A DNA stretch of 64,000 bases from F22 sp963678855 (GCA_963678855.1 OY787448.1:248001-312000), one strand, 5' to 3'; numbered from the stretch's first letter, positions 25,927-35,434 are shown. Program-made: numbers and translations. Notes: generated by a model from the sequence alone, not told the origin.

Positions 25927-27282
25927 ATGAAGACATTTAATATAGGTGGAATTCACCCGGAAGAAAATAAATTTTCGGCGCATCAGCAGATAACTACTGC
26001 TGCTCTTCCATCAGAAGTGGTCGTGATGCTTGGTCAGCACATCGGTGCGCCTGCAAAAGCGATTGTAAAGCGTGGCGATGAGGTCAAAGTGGGCCAAAAG
26101 ATTGCAGAACCTGCTGGTTTTGTATCGGCGGCTATCCACTCGCCTGTAAGTGGTAAAGTAACGAAAATCGACGCGGTACCAGATGCAAGTGGTTATCCAA
26201 AACCTTGTGTGATCATCAAAGTGGATGGTGACGAGTGGTTGGAAGATATCGACCAAAGTGAAGATCTAGTAAAGGAAACGGCTATGTCTAGCCAAGAAAT
26301 TATCGACTGTGTCAAGGATAAGGGTATCGTTGGTCTCGGTGGTGCGTGTTTCCCAACTCATATCAAATTGATGCCTCCTCCAAGTGAAAAGGCAGAGTGT
26401 TTGATTATCAATGCAGTGGAGTGTGAGCCTTATTTGACGGCTGACCACCAGTTGATGCTTGAGCATGCTGAGGAGATTCTTGTAGGTGTCAATCTATTGA
26501 TGAAGGCGGTGAAAGTAAATAAGGCCTTTATCGGTATCGAAAATAACAAACCTGATGCTATCGAATTGATGTCTAAAGTGGCAGCTAGCTATCCTGGAGT
26601 ATCTGTTGTGCCATTAAAGGTGCAGTATCCTCAGGGGGGTGAAAAGCAGCTAATTGATGCGATACTTGGTAAGCAAGTGGGCAGTGGTAAACTTCCTATC
26701 ACCACAGGTGCTGTGGTTCAAAACGTGGCTACTGCATATGCTGTGTATCAGGCGGTTATCAAAAACAGACCTCTTATTGATCGTGTGGTTTCTGTAACTG
26801 GTAAGTCGGTTACTAAGCCTTCAAATATTAAGGCGCGTTTCGGTACGCCAATGTCGCAACTTATCGAGATGGCTGGTGGCCTTCCTGAAGACACAGGTAA
26901 GGTAGTAGCTGGTGGTCCTATGATGGGTAAGGCGATTTCATCTCTTGACTTGGCTACTGTGAAAGGGTCGTCGGGTATCTTGATTATGACGCAAAAAGAA
27001 TCGCGTCGTGGTGAGATGCAAGACTGTATCCGTTGTGGTAAGTGTGTGGAAGCTTGTCCTATGGGGCTTGAGCCTTACTTGCTTACAGCTGTAGGTATCA
27101 ACCAAGACTGGGAGCGTGCTGAAAAAGAGAATGCGATGGATTGTATCGAGTGTGGTTCATGTCAATTTACTTGTCCCGCGCACCGTCCAATTACTGACTA
27201 TTGTCGTTTGAACAAGATGAAGGTAGGTGGTATCATCCGTGCTCGTCAAGCGGCAGCTCGTGAGGCAGATAATAAGAAATAA
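25927..27282 (+). CDS. rnfC: Rnf complex subunit C, NADH/FMN-binding
   Basis: Peripheral subunit that transfers electrons to NAD. The N-terminal domain contains the lipoyl-like AAIHSPVSGKVTKIDAV, and the nucleotide and FMN site appears as GLGGACFPTHIKLMPP. A SLBB-like region follows, and two 4Fe-4S motifs close the protein: CIRCGKCVEACPMGL and CIECGSCQFTCPAHRP. 451 residues is typical of Bacteroidota RnfC. It starts 15 bases after rnfB. Confidence 0.96.
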   Translation: MKTFNIGGIHPEENKFSAHQQITTAALPSEVVVMLGQHIGAPAKAIVKRGDEVKVGQKIAEPAGFVSAAIHSPVSGKVTKIDAVPDASGYPKPCVIIKVDGDEWLEDIDQSEDLVKETAMSSQEIIDCVKDKGIVGLGGACFPTHIKLMPPPSEKAECLIINAVECEPYLTADHQLMLEHAEEILVGVNLLMKAVKVNKAFIGIENNKPDAIELMSKVAASYPGVSVVPLKVQYPQGGEKQLIDAILGKQVGSGKLPITTGAVVQNVATAYAVYQAVIKNRPLIDRVVSVTGKSVTKPSNIKARFGTPMSQLIEMAGGLPEDTGKVVAGGPMMGKAISSLDLATVKGSSGILIMTQKESRRGEMQDCIRCGKCVEACPMGLEPYLLTAVGINQDWERAEKENAMDCIECGSCQFTCPAHRPITDYCRLNKMKVGGIIRARQAAAREADNKK

Positions 27283-27307
27283 GAACCTAAACATTTACCA
27301 TAGAACA

Positions 27308-28297
27308 ATGAGTAAGAAATTAGTAGTATCGATGTCTCCTCACGTACACAGTGGAGACACTATCTCGAAAAATATGTATGGTGTCCTGATTGCATTGGCA
27401 CCTGCTACGGTCCTATCGGTGGTCTTCTTTGGCTTCGATGCGGCGCGTGTATTGCTTATCTCTGTACTAGCTTGTGTGCTGACAGAGTTTGTAATTAATA
27501 AATGGATCATGAGACGTAATAGCTTGTCTATTCTTGACGGTAGTGCCGTACTGACAGGTTTGCTATTGGCGTTTAATGTGCCTTCTAATCTTCCTGCATG
27601 GATCATCATTATTGGTGCTATCTTTACGATTGGTGTCGGTAAGATGTCTTTTGGTGGACTAGGTAACAATGTGTTTAACCCAGCAATTATGGGACGTGTG
27701 TTCCTATTGCTATCATTCCCAGTACAAATGACTACTTGGCCTGTAGAGATGGGCGTAGATGGTCAGACAGCTGCGACGCCTCTTAACCTCATGAAGGAGG
27801 CGATCTCTTCGGGTACTGGTTTGGATAGATTACCATCTACTTTTGAACTATTCGTAGGTTCGTTCCACAATCTTGGTGGTGGATCTATGGGTGAGGTATC
27901 TGCCCTAGCCTTGCTTGCGGGTCTAGCATTTATGCTATGGCGTAAGATTATCACTTGGCACATTCCTGTAAGTATCATCACTACGGTGCTTGTATTTACT
28001 GGTCTTTTGTATCTTGGCGATCCTGAACATTATGCATCTCCATTGATTCAATTGTGCTCGGGCGGTTTGATGCTTGGTGCTATCTTTATGGCTACTGACT
28101 ATGTGACATCTCCTATGTCTAAGCAAGGAATGCTTCTATATGGTGTGGGTATCGGTGTGTTGACCGTGATTATCCGTAACTGGGGTGCGTATCCAGAAGG
28201 TATGTCGTTTGCGATCTTGATTATGAATGCGTTTGTGCCACTTATCAATACGTACATCAAACCTCGTCGTTTTGGTGTGGTAGCGAAGGCTAAATAA
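27308..28297 (+). CDS. rnfD: Rnf complex subunit D, covalent flavin membrane protein
   Basis: Start chosen at ATG 27308 (MSKKLVVSMSPHVHSG), which keeps the conserved SPH start region; the longer frame overlaps rnfC. Ten or so hydrophobic helices. The covalent FMN site is seen as DGQTAATPLNL, where Thr carries the flavin in this family. 329 residues. Part of the membrane core with RnfA, E and G that couples electron flow to Na+ or H+ transport. Confidence 0.95.
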   Translation: MSKKLVVSMSPHVHSGDTISKNMYGVLIALAPATVLSVVFFGFDAARVLLISVLACVLTEFVINKWIMRRNSLSILDGSAVLTGLLLAFNVPSNLPAWIIIIGAIFTIGVGKMSFGGLGNNVFNPAIMGRVFLLLSFPVQMTTWPVEMGVDGQTAATPLNLMKEAISSGTGLDRLPSTFELFVGSFHNLGGGSMGEVSALALLAGLAFMLWRKIITWHIPVSIITTVLVFTGLLYLGDPEHYASPLIQLCSGGLMLGAIFMATDYVTSPMSKQGMLLYGVGIGVLTVIIRNWGAYPEGMSFAILIMNAFVPLINTYIKPRRFGVVAKAK

Positions 28298-28324
28298 GAG
28301 AGGAATCTTAAAAAGTAGAATAAC

Positions 28325-28960
28325 ATGAAGAAATTAGAATCATCTCTTAAGAATATGCTTTTGGTGCTTACTATGGTTTGTGCCATTGCAACTGCGATTT
28401 TGTCGTATGTCAACCAATTGACTACGGCGCCTATTGCTGAATCGGCAGCAAAGACTTTGAATGAAGCGATTCAAGAGGTCGCTCCAGAATATGATAACAA
28501 TCCATCTACAATGGCTCAAAATGTAACGACTGACGCTGGTGAGTTCGTGATTTACCCTGCAACTAAGGGTGGTGAGACTGTAGGTGCAGCTGTGAAAAGT
28601 AAAACACTTGGATTTGGTGGCGACTTGGAAGTACTTGTAGGTTTTACAACTGATGGGACAATCAATGGGTACTCAATCTTGAAATCGGCTGAAACTCCTG
28701 GTCTAGGATCGAAAGCGACTTTCTGGTTTAAACCAGCTGTAGAAGCTAAACCGACTCTAGTGGAACAAATTTTCGGCTTTAAGGTGGCTGCTACTCCTCG
28801 TAAGAGTAACATCATCGGTCGAAACCCTGAAAAGAATAACCTAACCGTACACAAAGATGGTGGTGAAATCGATGAAATTACTGCATCTACGATTACTTCA
28901 CGTGCTTTCCTAGCTGCTGTGAAAAATGCGTATGCGGCTTATATGAAAAACCAAAAATAA
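28325..28960 (+). CDS. rnfG: Rnf complex subunit G, covalent flavin protein
   Basis: One N-terminal helix (MLLVLTMVCAIATAILSYV) and an outward-facing flavin domain: GFGGDLEVLVGFTTDGTI, SAETPGLGSKA and the flavinylation site DEITASTITSRAF, which fits the D-x-x-T-x-S/A-T pattern. 211 residues. The flavin is attached by ApbE, which is not in this window. Confidence 0.95.
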   Translation: MKKLESSLKNMLLVLTMVCAIATAILSYVNQLTTAPIAESAAKTLNEAIQEVAPEYDNNPSTMAQNVTTDAGEFVIYPATKGGETVGAAVKSKTLGFGGDLEVLVGFTTDGTINGYSILKSAETPGLGSKATFWFKPAVEAKPTLVEQIFGFKVAATPRKSNIIGRNPEKNNLTVHKDGGEIDEITASTITSRAFLAAVKNAYAAYMKNQK

Positions 28961-28968
28961 AGAGAAGT

Positions 28969-29559
28969 ATGAAGAATAATTTTCAAATTCTAGCGAACGG
29001 GATTATTAAGGAGAACCCTACTTTTGTACTTCTTCTTGGTATGTGTCCTACTCTAGGTACAACATCATCTGCTATCAATGGTGCAGGTATGGGTCTTGCC
29101 ACTATGTTTGTACTGATTTGTAGCAACGTGGTCATTTCTAGTATCAAGTCATTTATCCCTGATATGGTGCGTATCCCTGCATTTATCGTGGTAATTGCGT
29201 CTTTCGTAACGCTACTGCAAATGTTGATGCAAGCTTATATGCCTGAACTATATGCATCTCTTGGTCTATTTATCCCTTTGATTGTGGTAAACTGTATCGT
29301 ACTGGGTCGTGCAGAGGCTTTCGCTGCGAAGCACAAGGTATTGCCTTCATTGTTTGACGGTATCGGTATGGGTCTTGGTTTTACCTTTGCCTTGACTTTG
29401 CTGGGTGCTACTCGTGAGTTCTTGGGAACTGGTAAAATCTTTGATTATGCTATCATCCCTAGTACGTATGGTATGTTGCTATTTGTATTGGCTCCTGGGG
29501 CGTTTATCGCATTGGGTTACCTTATCGCTATCGTGAATCGTCTAACTCAAAAAGGATAA
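28969..29559 (+). CDS. rnfE: Rnf complex subunit E, membrane protein
   Basis: 196 residues, six helices. Family stretches LANGIIKENPTFVLLLGMCP and FDGIGMGLGFTFALTLLG are present. Paralogous to RnfA; together they cradle the intramembrane 2Fe-2S centre in this complex, and the Cys within LGMCPTL and NCIVLGRAEAFA fit that role. Starts 8 bases after rnfG. Confidence 0.95.
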   Translation: MKNNFQILANGIIKENPTFVLLLGMCPTLGTTSSAINGAGMGLATMFVLICSNVVISSIKSFIPDMVRIPAFIVVIASFVTLLQMLMQAYMPELYASLGLFIPLIVVNCIVLGRAEAFAAKHKVLPSLFDGIGMGLGFTFALTLLGATREFLGTGKIFDYAIIPSTYGMLLFVLAPGAFIALGYLIAIVNRLTQKG

Positions 29560-29577
29560 TTATAAAACAGAATTGAT

Positions 29578-30261
29578 ATGGAATATCTAATAATATTTAT
29601 CGGTGCGATATTCGTAAATAATATCGTGTTATCTCAGTTCTTGGGTATCTGTCCTTTCTTGGGGGTATCGAAGAAGATCGAAACAGCGATTGGTATGAGT
29701 ATGGCGGTTGCCTTCGTACTGTGTATCGCGACTATCGTGACTTGGTTGCTTCAAAACTTAGTTTTGGATCCAAATAATTTACAGTATCTACAGACGATTA
29801 CTTTTATCTTGGTTATTGCATCGTTGGTACAATTGGTAGAGATTATCTTGAAGAAAGTATCTCCTGCACTGTATCAAGCACTTGGTGTATTCCTTCCTTT
29901 GATTACAACAAACTGTGCTATCCTTGGTGTGGCTATCTTGGTGATTCAAAAGGACTACTCTTTGCTAGAAGGTGTGGTATATGCGTTTAGCACGGCTATC
30001 GGTTTTGGTCTTGCGTTGATTCTATTTGCTGGTCTTCGTGAGCAGTTGGAATTTAGCGATTTGCCAAACATGATGAAGGGTACTCCTATCGCGCTTATCG
30101 TAGCTGGTATGTTGGCTATGGCGTTTATGGGATTCTCTGGTATCACTCAGACAATGGAGAAAGCCAATAAAGAGAAACAAGAAAAAGTCAAGATTATTGA
30201 TGAACAAGCCAAAATACAAGCTGCAGTGCCTAGCACTTCTACTTATGTGTTTATGGCTTAA
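29578..30261 (+). CDS. rnfA: Rnf complex subunit A, membrane protein with C-terminal extension
   Basis: Six-helix partner of RnfE; FVNNIVLSQFLGICPFLGVS and FLPLITTNCAILGVAIL hold the conserved Cys pair. At 227 residues it is about 30 longer than usual RnfA. The extension after the last helix is charged (KANKEKQEKVKIIDEQAK) and ends STYVFMA. Last gene of the operon, followed by a terminator. Confidence 0.95.
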   Translation: MEYLIIFIGAIFVNNIVLSQFLGICPFLGVSKKIETAIGMSMAVAFVLCIATIVTWLLQNLVLDPNNLQYLQTITFILVIASLVQLVEIILKKVSPALYQALGVFLPLITTNCAILGVAILVIQKDYSLLEGVVYAFSTAIGFGLALILFAGLREQLEFSDLPNMMKGTPIALIVAGMLAMAFMGFSGITQTMEKANKEKQEKVKIIDEQAKIQAAVPSTSTYVFMA

Positions 30262-30290
30262 AAGATAAAGCTGTCTGTGTGACAGTGACT

Positions 30291-30321
30291 ACTCCCTGAC
30301 TATGTCTAATGGTCGGGGAGT
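30291..30321 (+). terminator. Terminator of the rnf operon
   Basis: ACTCCCTGAC (30291-30300) pairs with GTCGGGGAGT (30312-30321) with one wobble, followed by TTTTTTG. Confidence 0.85.
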
Positions 30322-30324
30322 TTT

Positions 30325-30356
30325 TTTGTATAGGTGGTAAATATATTGTATCTTTG
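30325..30356 (+). promoter_or_regulatory. Promoter for the 30424 operon (TTTG-N20-TATCTTTG)
   Basis: TTTG at 30325-30328 and TATCTTTG at 30349-30356 with ideal 20-base spacing; the leader is about 64 bases. Confidence 0.7.
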
Positions 30357-30423
30357 GTGCAGTTATTGCTTATAAGTAAGCAGTTTCAACTAGATTGCTA
30401 ATCCTTTAAAACTATATATTAAG

Positions 30424-31155
30424 ATGAATTCATTTGAATCTTTAATTATCAACCGACGTTCGTGTCGTAAATATACTGAAGAATCGATTTCACAAGAACA
30501 AGTGGTAACACTTCTTCAAGCTGGTCTTTTGGCCCCTACTAGTAAGAACTCTCAATCGTGGCAGTTTTTGGCTATCGACGACAAAGAGAAACTAGCTAAA
30601 ATCGCGAAGTGCAAAGATAAGGGAGCGAGCTTTGTAGATCGCGCGCCTTTGGCTATCGTGGTACTTGCCGATCCTTTGGCTAGTGATGTATGGGTAGAAG
30701 ATGCGAGTGTAGCGGCTACATATATTCAACTGCAAGCAGCAGCACTTGGTTTGGGTAGTTGCTGGGTACAGATTCGTGAGCGTTTCACAGGCCCTGGTAT
30801 GACTGCTGGAGAGTATCTACATGAAACGTTGAATATTCCATTACAACTACAGGTAGCGTGTGTAATTACTATTGGTCATGCGGCTAAGAAATATCCTGCA
30901 CATGATTTGGAGAAATTGCCATGGGAGAAGATTGCTCTAAATGAGTATCCTGAAATTGATCCAACTGAAGCTGCTTTACAAGCTGAAACTGAAGACGCTG
31001 AACTGACGCCAGGCATCGACACAGCAGTTAGCGAGTCGTTTGACCCAGAACTATGGGAATCGACTGCACTTGAAGTAAAGTCTTCTGGTGAAGTCATTGA
31101 CAACAAAGTGAGTCTTGATGGCACGCCACTGGATCAACTTGGCAATCCTGAATAA
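30424..31155 (+). CDS. Nitroreductase family FMN protein with acidic C-terminal tail
   Basis: N-terminal 180 residues are a nitroreductase fold: NRRSCRKYTEESISQEQV, APTSKNSQSWQFLAI (FMN phosphate and substrate side) and AAALGLGSCWVQIRER, with VACVITIGHAAKKYPAH near the end. These enzymes use NAD(P)H and FMN to reduce nitro compounds, quinones or enones. The remaining 63 residues form an acidic tail without recognised domain (EDAELTPGIDTAVSESFDPE). First gene of a likely operon with the next two genes (14-base gap). Confidence 0.9.
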   Translation: MNSFESLIINRRSCRKYTEESISQEQVVTLLQAGLLAPTSKNSQSWQFLAIDDKEKLAKIAKCKDKGASFVDRAPLAIVVLADPLASDVWVEDASVAATYIQLQAAALGLGSCWVQIRERFTGPGMTAGEYLHETLNIPLQLQVACVITIGHAAKKYPAHDLEKLPWEKIALNEYPEIDPTEAALQAETEDAELTPGIDTAVSESFDPELWESTALEVKSSGEVIDNKVSLDGTPLDQLGNPE

Positions 31156-31169
31156 GCTAATCGTCTAGT

Positions 31170-31991
31170 ATGACAACTGAAATAAAAGATATACGTATAG
31201 TACTTCTAGGTGCAGGCAATATGGCCACAAACCTAGGATGTGCTTTGCGTGATGCTAAGTGTCAGGTGGTGCAAGTGTATAGTCGCACCATGGCTTCTGC
31301 TGCTGGGCTAGCTTCTATGTTATCATGCGAGGCAGTAGATAGCTTAGATGAGTTGAATAAGGAGGCTGATCTTTATATCGTATCAGTTACTGACAATGCG
31401 CTTGTAGAACTAGGCCCTACTCTTCCTTCGCTTATACCTGATAAATTGTGGGTGCATACGGCGGGAACTGTAGGCATGGACATCTTTGGTGAATCTACAG
31501 ATCGTATAGGTGTGTTCTATCCTATGCAGTCAGTTAGTAAGGCACAGGTGATTTCTTTGCATGAAGCGCCAATCTTTGTGGAGGCTACACAAGATGAGGA
31601 TCAGGCTTTTTTGTTTACACTTGCGAAGGCGATCACTTGCAATGCGTATGAGGCGAGCAGCAAGCAAAGGCAGGCTATGCACTTAGCCGCAGTCTTTATC
31701 AATAATTTCAGCAATCAGATGTATGCTTGTGCTGAGTATATATTGAAGGAGAATGATTTACCATTTGATATGATGTTGCCATTGGTCGATAATACTGCGG
31801 CTAAGGTGCATGATTTATCTCCTGTAGATGCACAAACTGGTCCTGCTAAGCGCTTGGACTACGATGTGATGCGTAAACAGCATGAGATGTTGGAACATAA
31901 TCCTATGTATCAGAATATGTATAAGCTGATAACAGAGGCGATTATTGCGACACAATCACATACCGAGCAATCAAACAACAACGAAGAATAA
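31170..31991 (+). CDS. Rossmann-like DUF2520 protein
   Basis: The N-terminal NAD(P)-binding fold IRIVLLGAGNMATNLGCAL is followed by a C-terminal DUF2520 helical domain: KQRQAMHLAAVFINNFSNQM and PAKRLDYDVMRKQHEML. It resembles F420-dependent NADP oxidoreductases and 6-phosphogluconate-dehydrogenase-like folds. The substrate is unknown. It commonly sits next to KdsC-like phosphatases in Bacteroidota, as it does here, 21 bases upstream. Confidence 0.88.
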   Translation: MTTEIKDIRIVLLGAGNMATNLGCALRDAKCQVVQVYSRTMASAAGLASMLSCEAVDSLDELNKEADLYIVSVTDNALVELGPTLPSLIPDKLWVHTAGTVGMDIFGESTDRIGVFYPMQSVSKAQVISLHEAPIFVEATQDEDQAFLFTLAKAITCNAYEASSKQRQAMHLAAVFINNFSNQMYACAEYILKENDLPFDMMLPLVDNTAAKVHDLSPVDAQTGPAKRLDYDVMRKQHEMLEHNPMYQNMYKLITEAIIATQSHTEQSNNNEE

Positions 31992-32012
31992 ATTACTTTT
32001 AAACGATATATA

Positions 32013-32534
32013 ATGTCTAGTATCAATTACCCATTAGAAAAGATCAAGGCCATAGCCTTTGATATTGATGGCGTGCTCAGCGCCGAAACAATCACACTTC
32101 ACCCTTCTGGTGAGCCTTTACGTACGGCCAACATTAAGGATGGTTATGCACTGCAACTTGCGGTAAAGCAAGGTATTCATGTGGCTATTATCACTGGTGG
32201 CAATACAGATGCTGTGCGCACGCGCTACTCAAAGCTAGGTGTGACTGATTTGTATATGGGCTCTTCGGTAAAGATTCATGATTACCGCACATGGCGTGAT
32301 GGTCTTGGTCTTAAAGATGAGGAGATTCTATATATGGGTGATGATATTCCAGATATTGAGGTGTTGCAAACAGTTGGCTTACCTTGTTGTCCAGCAGATG
32401 CTGTACCTGAGGTAAAGGCTGTATGTAAGTATATCTCACAAAGAATCGGTGGTCATGGATGTGGCCGCGATGTCATCCAACAGGTGCTTAAAGCTAAGAA
32501 TCTGTGGATGCAAGGAGATGCCTTTGGATGGTAG
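32013..32534 (+). CDS. KdsC-like HAD phosphatase
   Basis: HAD superfamily subclass C0 enzyme of 173 residues: KAIAFDIDGVLSAETITLHP (catalytic Asp pair), HVAIITGGNTDAV (motif II) and ILYMGDDIPDIEVLQTVGL (motif IV). It closely fits 3-deoxy-D-manno-octulosonate 8-phosphate phosphatase, which makes Kdo for lipopolysaccharide. No neighbouring kdsA, kdsB or kdsD is present, so the exact substrate is inferred. Confidence 0.88.
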   Translation: MSSINYPLEKIKAIAFDIDGVLSAETITLHPSGEPLRTANIKDGYALQLAVKQGIHVAIITGGNTDAVRTRYSKLGVTDLYMGSSVKIHDYRTWRDGLGLKDEEILYMGDDIPDIEVLQTVGLPCCPADAVPEVKAVCKYISQRIGGHGCGRDVIQQVLKAKNLWMQGDAFGW

Positions 32535-32597
32535 TTGCCATTCGATCTGTCTAAACCTCTATTATTTTGTTGAAACCATCATCTAATACTTAAGATT

Positions 32598-33653
32598 ATG
32601 TTATCTGATAAAGCACTTACATTTACATTGCTTGCTTTCTGTGCGCTGATGCTATTTTGGGCTTGTACGAGTAAAGAACAGAAAAAGCCTGAACTAGAGT
32701 CGGAAGATGCACCTATAGCCAAAGGGGCTGATATCTCGTGGATCACCGAAATGGAGCATAAAGGATATGCCATTAAGAATAAAGCAGGAGAAATCGTAGA
32801 TTGCTTTCAGTTAATGTCTGATATAGGAATGAATGCCATCCGCCTACGTGTATGGGTCAATCCTGTGGATGGCTGGTGCAACCGCAAAGATGTGGTCGCT
32901 AAAGCTCGCCGTGCAGATGCTCTAGGTTTAGATGTGATGATTGACTTCCATTACAGCGACTGGTGGGCCGATCCAGGGAAGCAGAATAAGCCTGCTGCAT
33001 GGGCAGACATGACATTGGAGGAACTAAAAAATGCACTCGCCAAACACACACGTGATGTGCTAGAAAACCTGCGCAACCATAACATAGAGCCAAAATGGAT
33101 ACAAATCGGAAATGAGACTTCCAATGGGATGCTATGGCCTACAGGGAAAGCATCTGAATCGATGTCTAACTATGCTCTCTTACATCATGCTGGATATGAT
33201 GCTGCTAAAAGTATCTTTCCAAAAGCTTATGTAATGGTCCATATAGATAGAGGTCAGGAATTAAACCATCTTACATGGATTCTTGATGGTCTTCAAGCAA
33301 ATGGTGCCCAATGGGATATGATTGGTGTATCGCTATACCCTACTACAGATACATGGCAAGGTCTTGCTGATGCTTGTAGTTATAACCTAGAAAAACTAGT
33401 AGAAAGATATAACACGCCTACGATGATTTGTGAAGTGGGTATGGATTATTCTGAAGCTGAAGCATGCAAAAAGTTTATCCAGTATCTTTTTCATAAGGGA
33501 GATGCCATGAATACTGCTGCTAAGAAGCGTGTATTTCATGGGGTATTCTACTGGGAGCCTCAATCTAGTGGCGATTGGAAGCAATACAAAAAAGGGGCCT
33601 TTTCTTTACAACATCAACCTACTATCGCTATGGATGCATTTGCTGGTAAGTAA
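32598..33653 (+). CDS. GH53 arabinogalactan endo-beta-1,4-galactanase lipoprotein
   Basis: A lipoprotein signal (LLAFCALMLFWAC, Cys about residue 17) precedes a full GH53 barrel: GADISWITEMEHKGY, NAIRLRVWVNP, DVMIDFHYSDWWADPGKQ, the acid/base Glu in IQIGNETSNGMLWP (about 172) and the nucleophile Glu in ICEVGMDYSEAEAC (about 279). It cleaves type I galactan side chains of pectin, outside the cell. No SusC/SusD pair or transporter is nearby, so it is not in a classical utilisation locus. Confidence 0.94.
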   Translation: MLSDKALTFTLLAFCALMLFWACTSKEQKKPELESEDAPIAKGADISWITEMEHKGYAIKNKAGEIVDCFQLMSDIGMNAIRLRVWVNPVDGWCNRKDVVAKARRADALGLDVMIDFHYSDWWADPGKQNKPAAWADMTLEELKNALAKHTRDVLENLRNHNIEPKWIQIGNETSNGMLWPTGKASESMSNYALLHHAGYDAAKSIFPKAYVMVHIDRGQELNHLTWILDGLQANGAQWDMIGVSLYPTTDTWQGLADACSYNLEKLVERYNTPTMICEVGMDYSEAEACKKFIQYLFHKGDAMNTAAKKRVFHGVFYWEPQSSGDWKQYKKGAFSLQHQPTIAMDAFAGK

Positions 33654-33678
33654 ATAGGCCTATTTTCATGCTCTTTTT

Positions 33679-33722
33679 TAATGCCACAACAAGCTCACAT
33701 ATCAGAGCTTGTTATGGCATTA
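33679..33722. terminator. Hairpin after the GH53 gene
   Basis: 18-bp stem with one mismatch, TAATGCCACAACAAGCTC (33679-33696) against 33705-33722; the T-run lies on the upstream side, so it may work mainly in reverse. Confidence 0.65.
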
Positions 33723-33767
33723 ATTTATTAAAATCTAAGCTCTCTATACCGATTCTTAAGCAACAAC

Positions 33768-33798
33768 TTGGATTGTTATGTCTAATATTATATATTTG
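33768..33798 (+). promoter_or_regulatory. Promoter of first LruC gene (TTG-N20-TATATTTG)
   Basis: TTG at 33768-33770 and TATATTTG at 33791-33798, about 70 bases before the ATG at 33868. Confidence 0.65.
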
Positions 33799-33867
33799 CA
33801 AAAAAATCGATTAAAATAACACATGCAAATATGTACCTAAATGATACTAACTATAAACAGACATATT

Positions 33868-35232
33868 ATGAAAACAAAATTTCTACTATTTCGTGCATTC
33901 ATTGCATGTATTCTGGCATGTACTATAGTTTGCTCATGTTCTTCTAGCGATGAAGACATCTATAAAGGACCTACGGTAACACCTAGCAGTAATCCATTAA
34001 GTAGCTTACACCCAAGTGCCAACTTCTCTTGGTCTACTATGGATTATGCAACCGTAACGTTGCAAGTAAATGATTTGTTCAATAATGAGCAAGATTATTA
34101 TGTACACGTATACACTGTCAACCCAGTCACATACAAAAAAGCATCGCCTATCTTTTCTGGTGTAATACGGGGTAACACACCTGTAACCACAGCTATCAAC
34201 TGCCCTAGTTATACTGAAAAATTATACTTTAAAGTTACTGATCCAGAGAACATTACTAAGGCGTACAGTCAAGATGCACCTAAGGCAAAAACTAGTGTAA
34301 CTTACATTTGCAATGACGAGGCCACTATTGTGGGCACAACTAAAACAGATGTGTCACCTTCAACATCGATAACTCGTGTTGACGAAGAAACAATAGTTGG
34401 TGCTTATTCTGCTGGTTACACCATTAATTTTGAAGATCAATGGCCATCCTTCGGTGATTATGACTTAAATGATGTGGTACTTCGTGTAAAAGACATTGAA
34501 ACTATTCAAGGGCATAAAAATTATGTTGAATCTGCTACATTTACTTTTGAACTTCTGGCAGTAGGTGCTACACACACACTTGGTATAGGACTACAGTTTG
34601 ATGAAATCCTAAATTCAAGCATCAAAGTTATTACTCACTCACACAGAGGACAACCTGGCTTAATGTCTACCGATCCAGGTGCTTTCGATATTCATAATAA
34701 TGGTGATTTGCGAGAAGAAGGACATGGCAACGAACTGGTTATTATACCACTAGCATATGATGCGCACAAGGTGTTTCTAGAGCTTGAAAATCTGGCTAAT
34801 CGTAGCACATTAAATACTGGGACCACACGCTCAGTTGGCCGTGAATTTACTGTTAGTTTTGAGTTCAATAGTCAAAAGGTATTACCTGAACATTTTAATT
34901 TAACTGCTCTTAATTTCTTTATTTATAGAGTAAATGATGAACTTGCAAAACCAACTGAACGTATTGAAATTCATATGAAAGGATATGCTCCTACACGAAA
35001 TGCATCTCCACACTACTTTGGAACTGGCGACGATGATTCTAATTTAAGTGCTGGTAGGTATTACACTTCGGCAAATAATTTCCCTTGGGCAATTGTGGTA
35101 AATGATATAGAAAACGAAGCCTATAATTCACCTTGGATTTGGCCAGAAGAAAGTGTTCTCATTACTAAAAAGTACAAGCGTTTTGCAGACTGGGTTAACG
35201 GTAATGGAGCAAAAAAATGGATGATTGAATAA
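33868..35232 (+). CDS. LruC domain lipoprotein 1, 454 aa
   Basis: Start set at MKTKFLLFRAFIAC, giving a lipoprotein signal with Cys in VCSCSSSDED. The N-terminal domain (SLHPSANFSWSTMDYATVTL) is followed by the LruC core: GYTINFEDQWPSFGDYDLND, then TFELLAVGATHTLGIGLQF and a C-terminal beta-rich part ending FADWVNGNGAKKWMIE. The FEDQWP.GDYDLND motif is the LruC signature, with acidic residues likely to bind calcium. Surface lipoproteins of this kind in Bacteroidota are of unknown function. Confidence 0.88.
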   Translation: MKTKFLLFRAFIACILACTIVCSCSSSDEDIYKGPTVTPSSNPLSSLHPSANFSWSTMDYATVTLQVNDLFNNEQDYYVHVYTVNPVTYKKASPIFSGVIRGNTPVTTAINCPSYTEKLYFKVTDPENITKAYSQDAPKAKTSVTYICNDEATIVGTTKTDVSPSTSITRVDEETIVGAYSAGYTINFEDQWPSFGDYDLNDVVLRVKDIETIQGHKNYVESATFTFELLAVGATHTLGIGLQFDEILNSSIKVITHSHRGQPGLMSTDPGAFDIHNNGDLREEGHGNELVIIPLAYDAHKVFLELENLANRSTLNTGTTRSVGREFTVSFEFNSQKVLPEHFNLTALNFFIYRVNDELAKPTERIEIHMKGYAPTRNASPHYFGTGDDDSNLSAGRYYTSANNFPWAIVVNDIENEAYNSPWIWPEESVLITKKYKRFADWVNGNGAKKWMIE

Positions 35233-35269
35233 AAACGTCTCATCTGGTTATCACTTCTTGTGATTAGTG

Positions 35270-35322
35270 AACTTCCTCTATGCATTTAACACTAGCAGAG
35301 TGTTATATACATAGAGGAAGTT
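35270..35322. terminator. Hairpin after LruC gene 1
   Basis: AACTTCCTCTATG pairs perfectly with CATAGAGGAAGTT; the 27-base loop itself can fold (AACACT / AGTGTT). No T-run follows, so it may stabilise the transcript end rather than terminate. Confidence 0.55.
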
Positions 35323-35434
35323 AACGTAGAACCTACGTTGTCTCAAAAAAATCTACATAGAAAACACAACCTCAATATTTTTCAACATCAAATTAAACAT
35401 TATCTCTAATATCAAATAATTTTATTATATAAAG

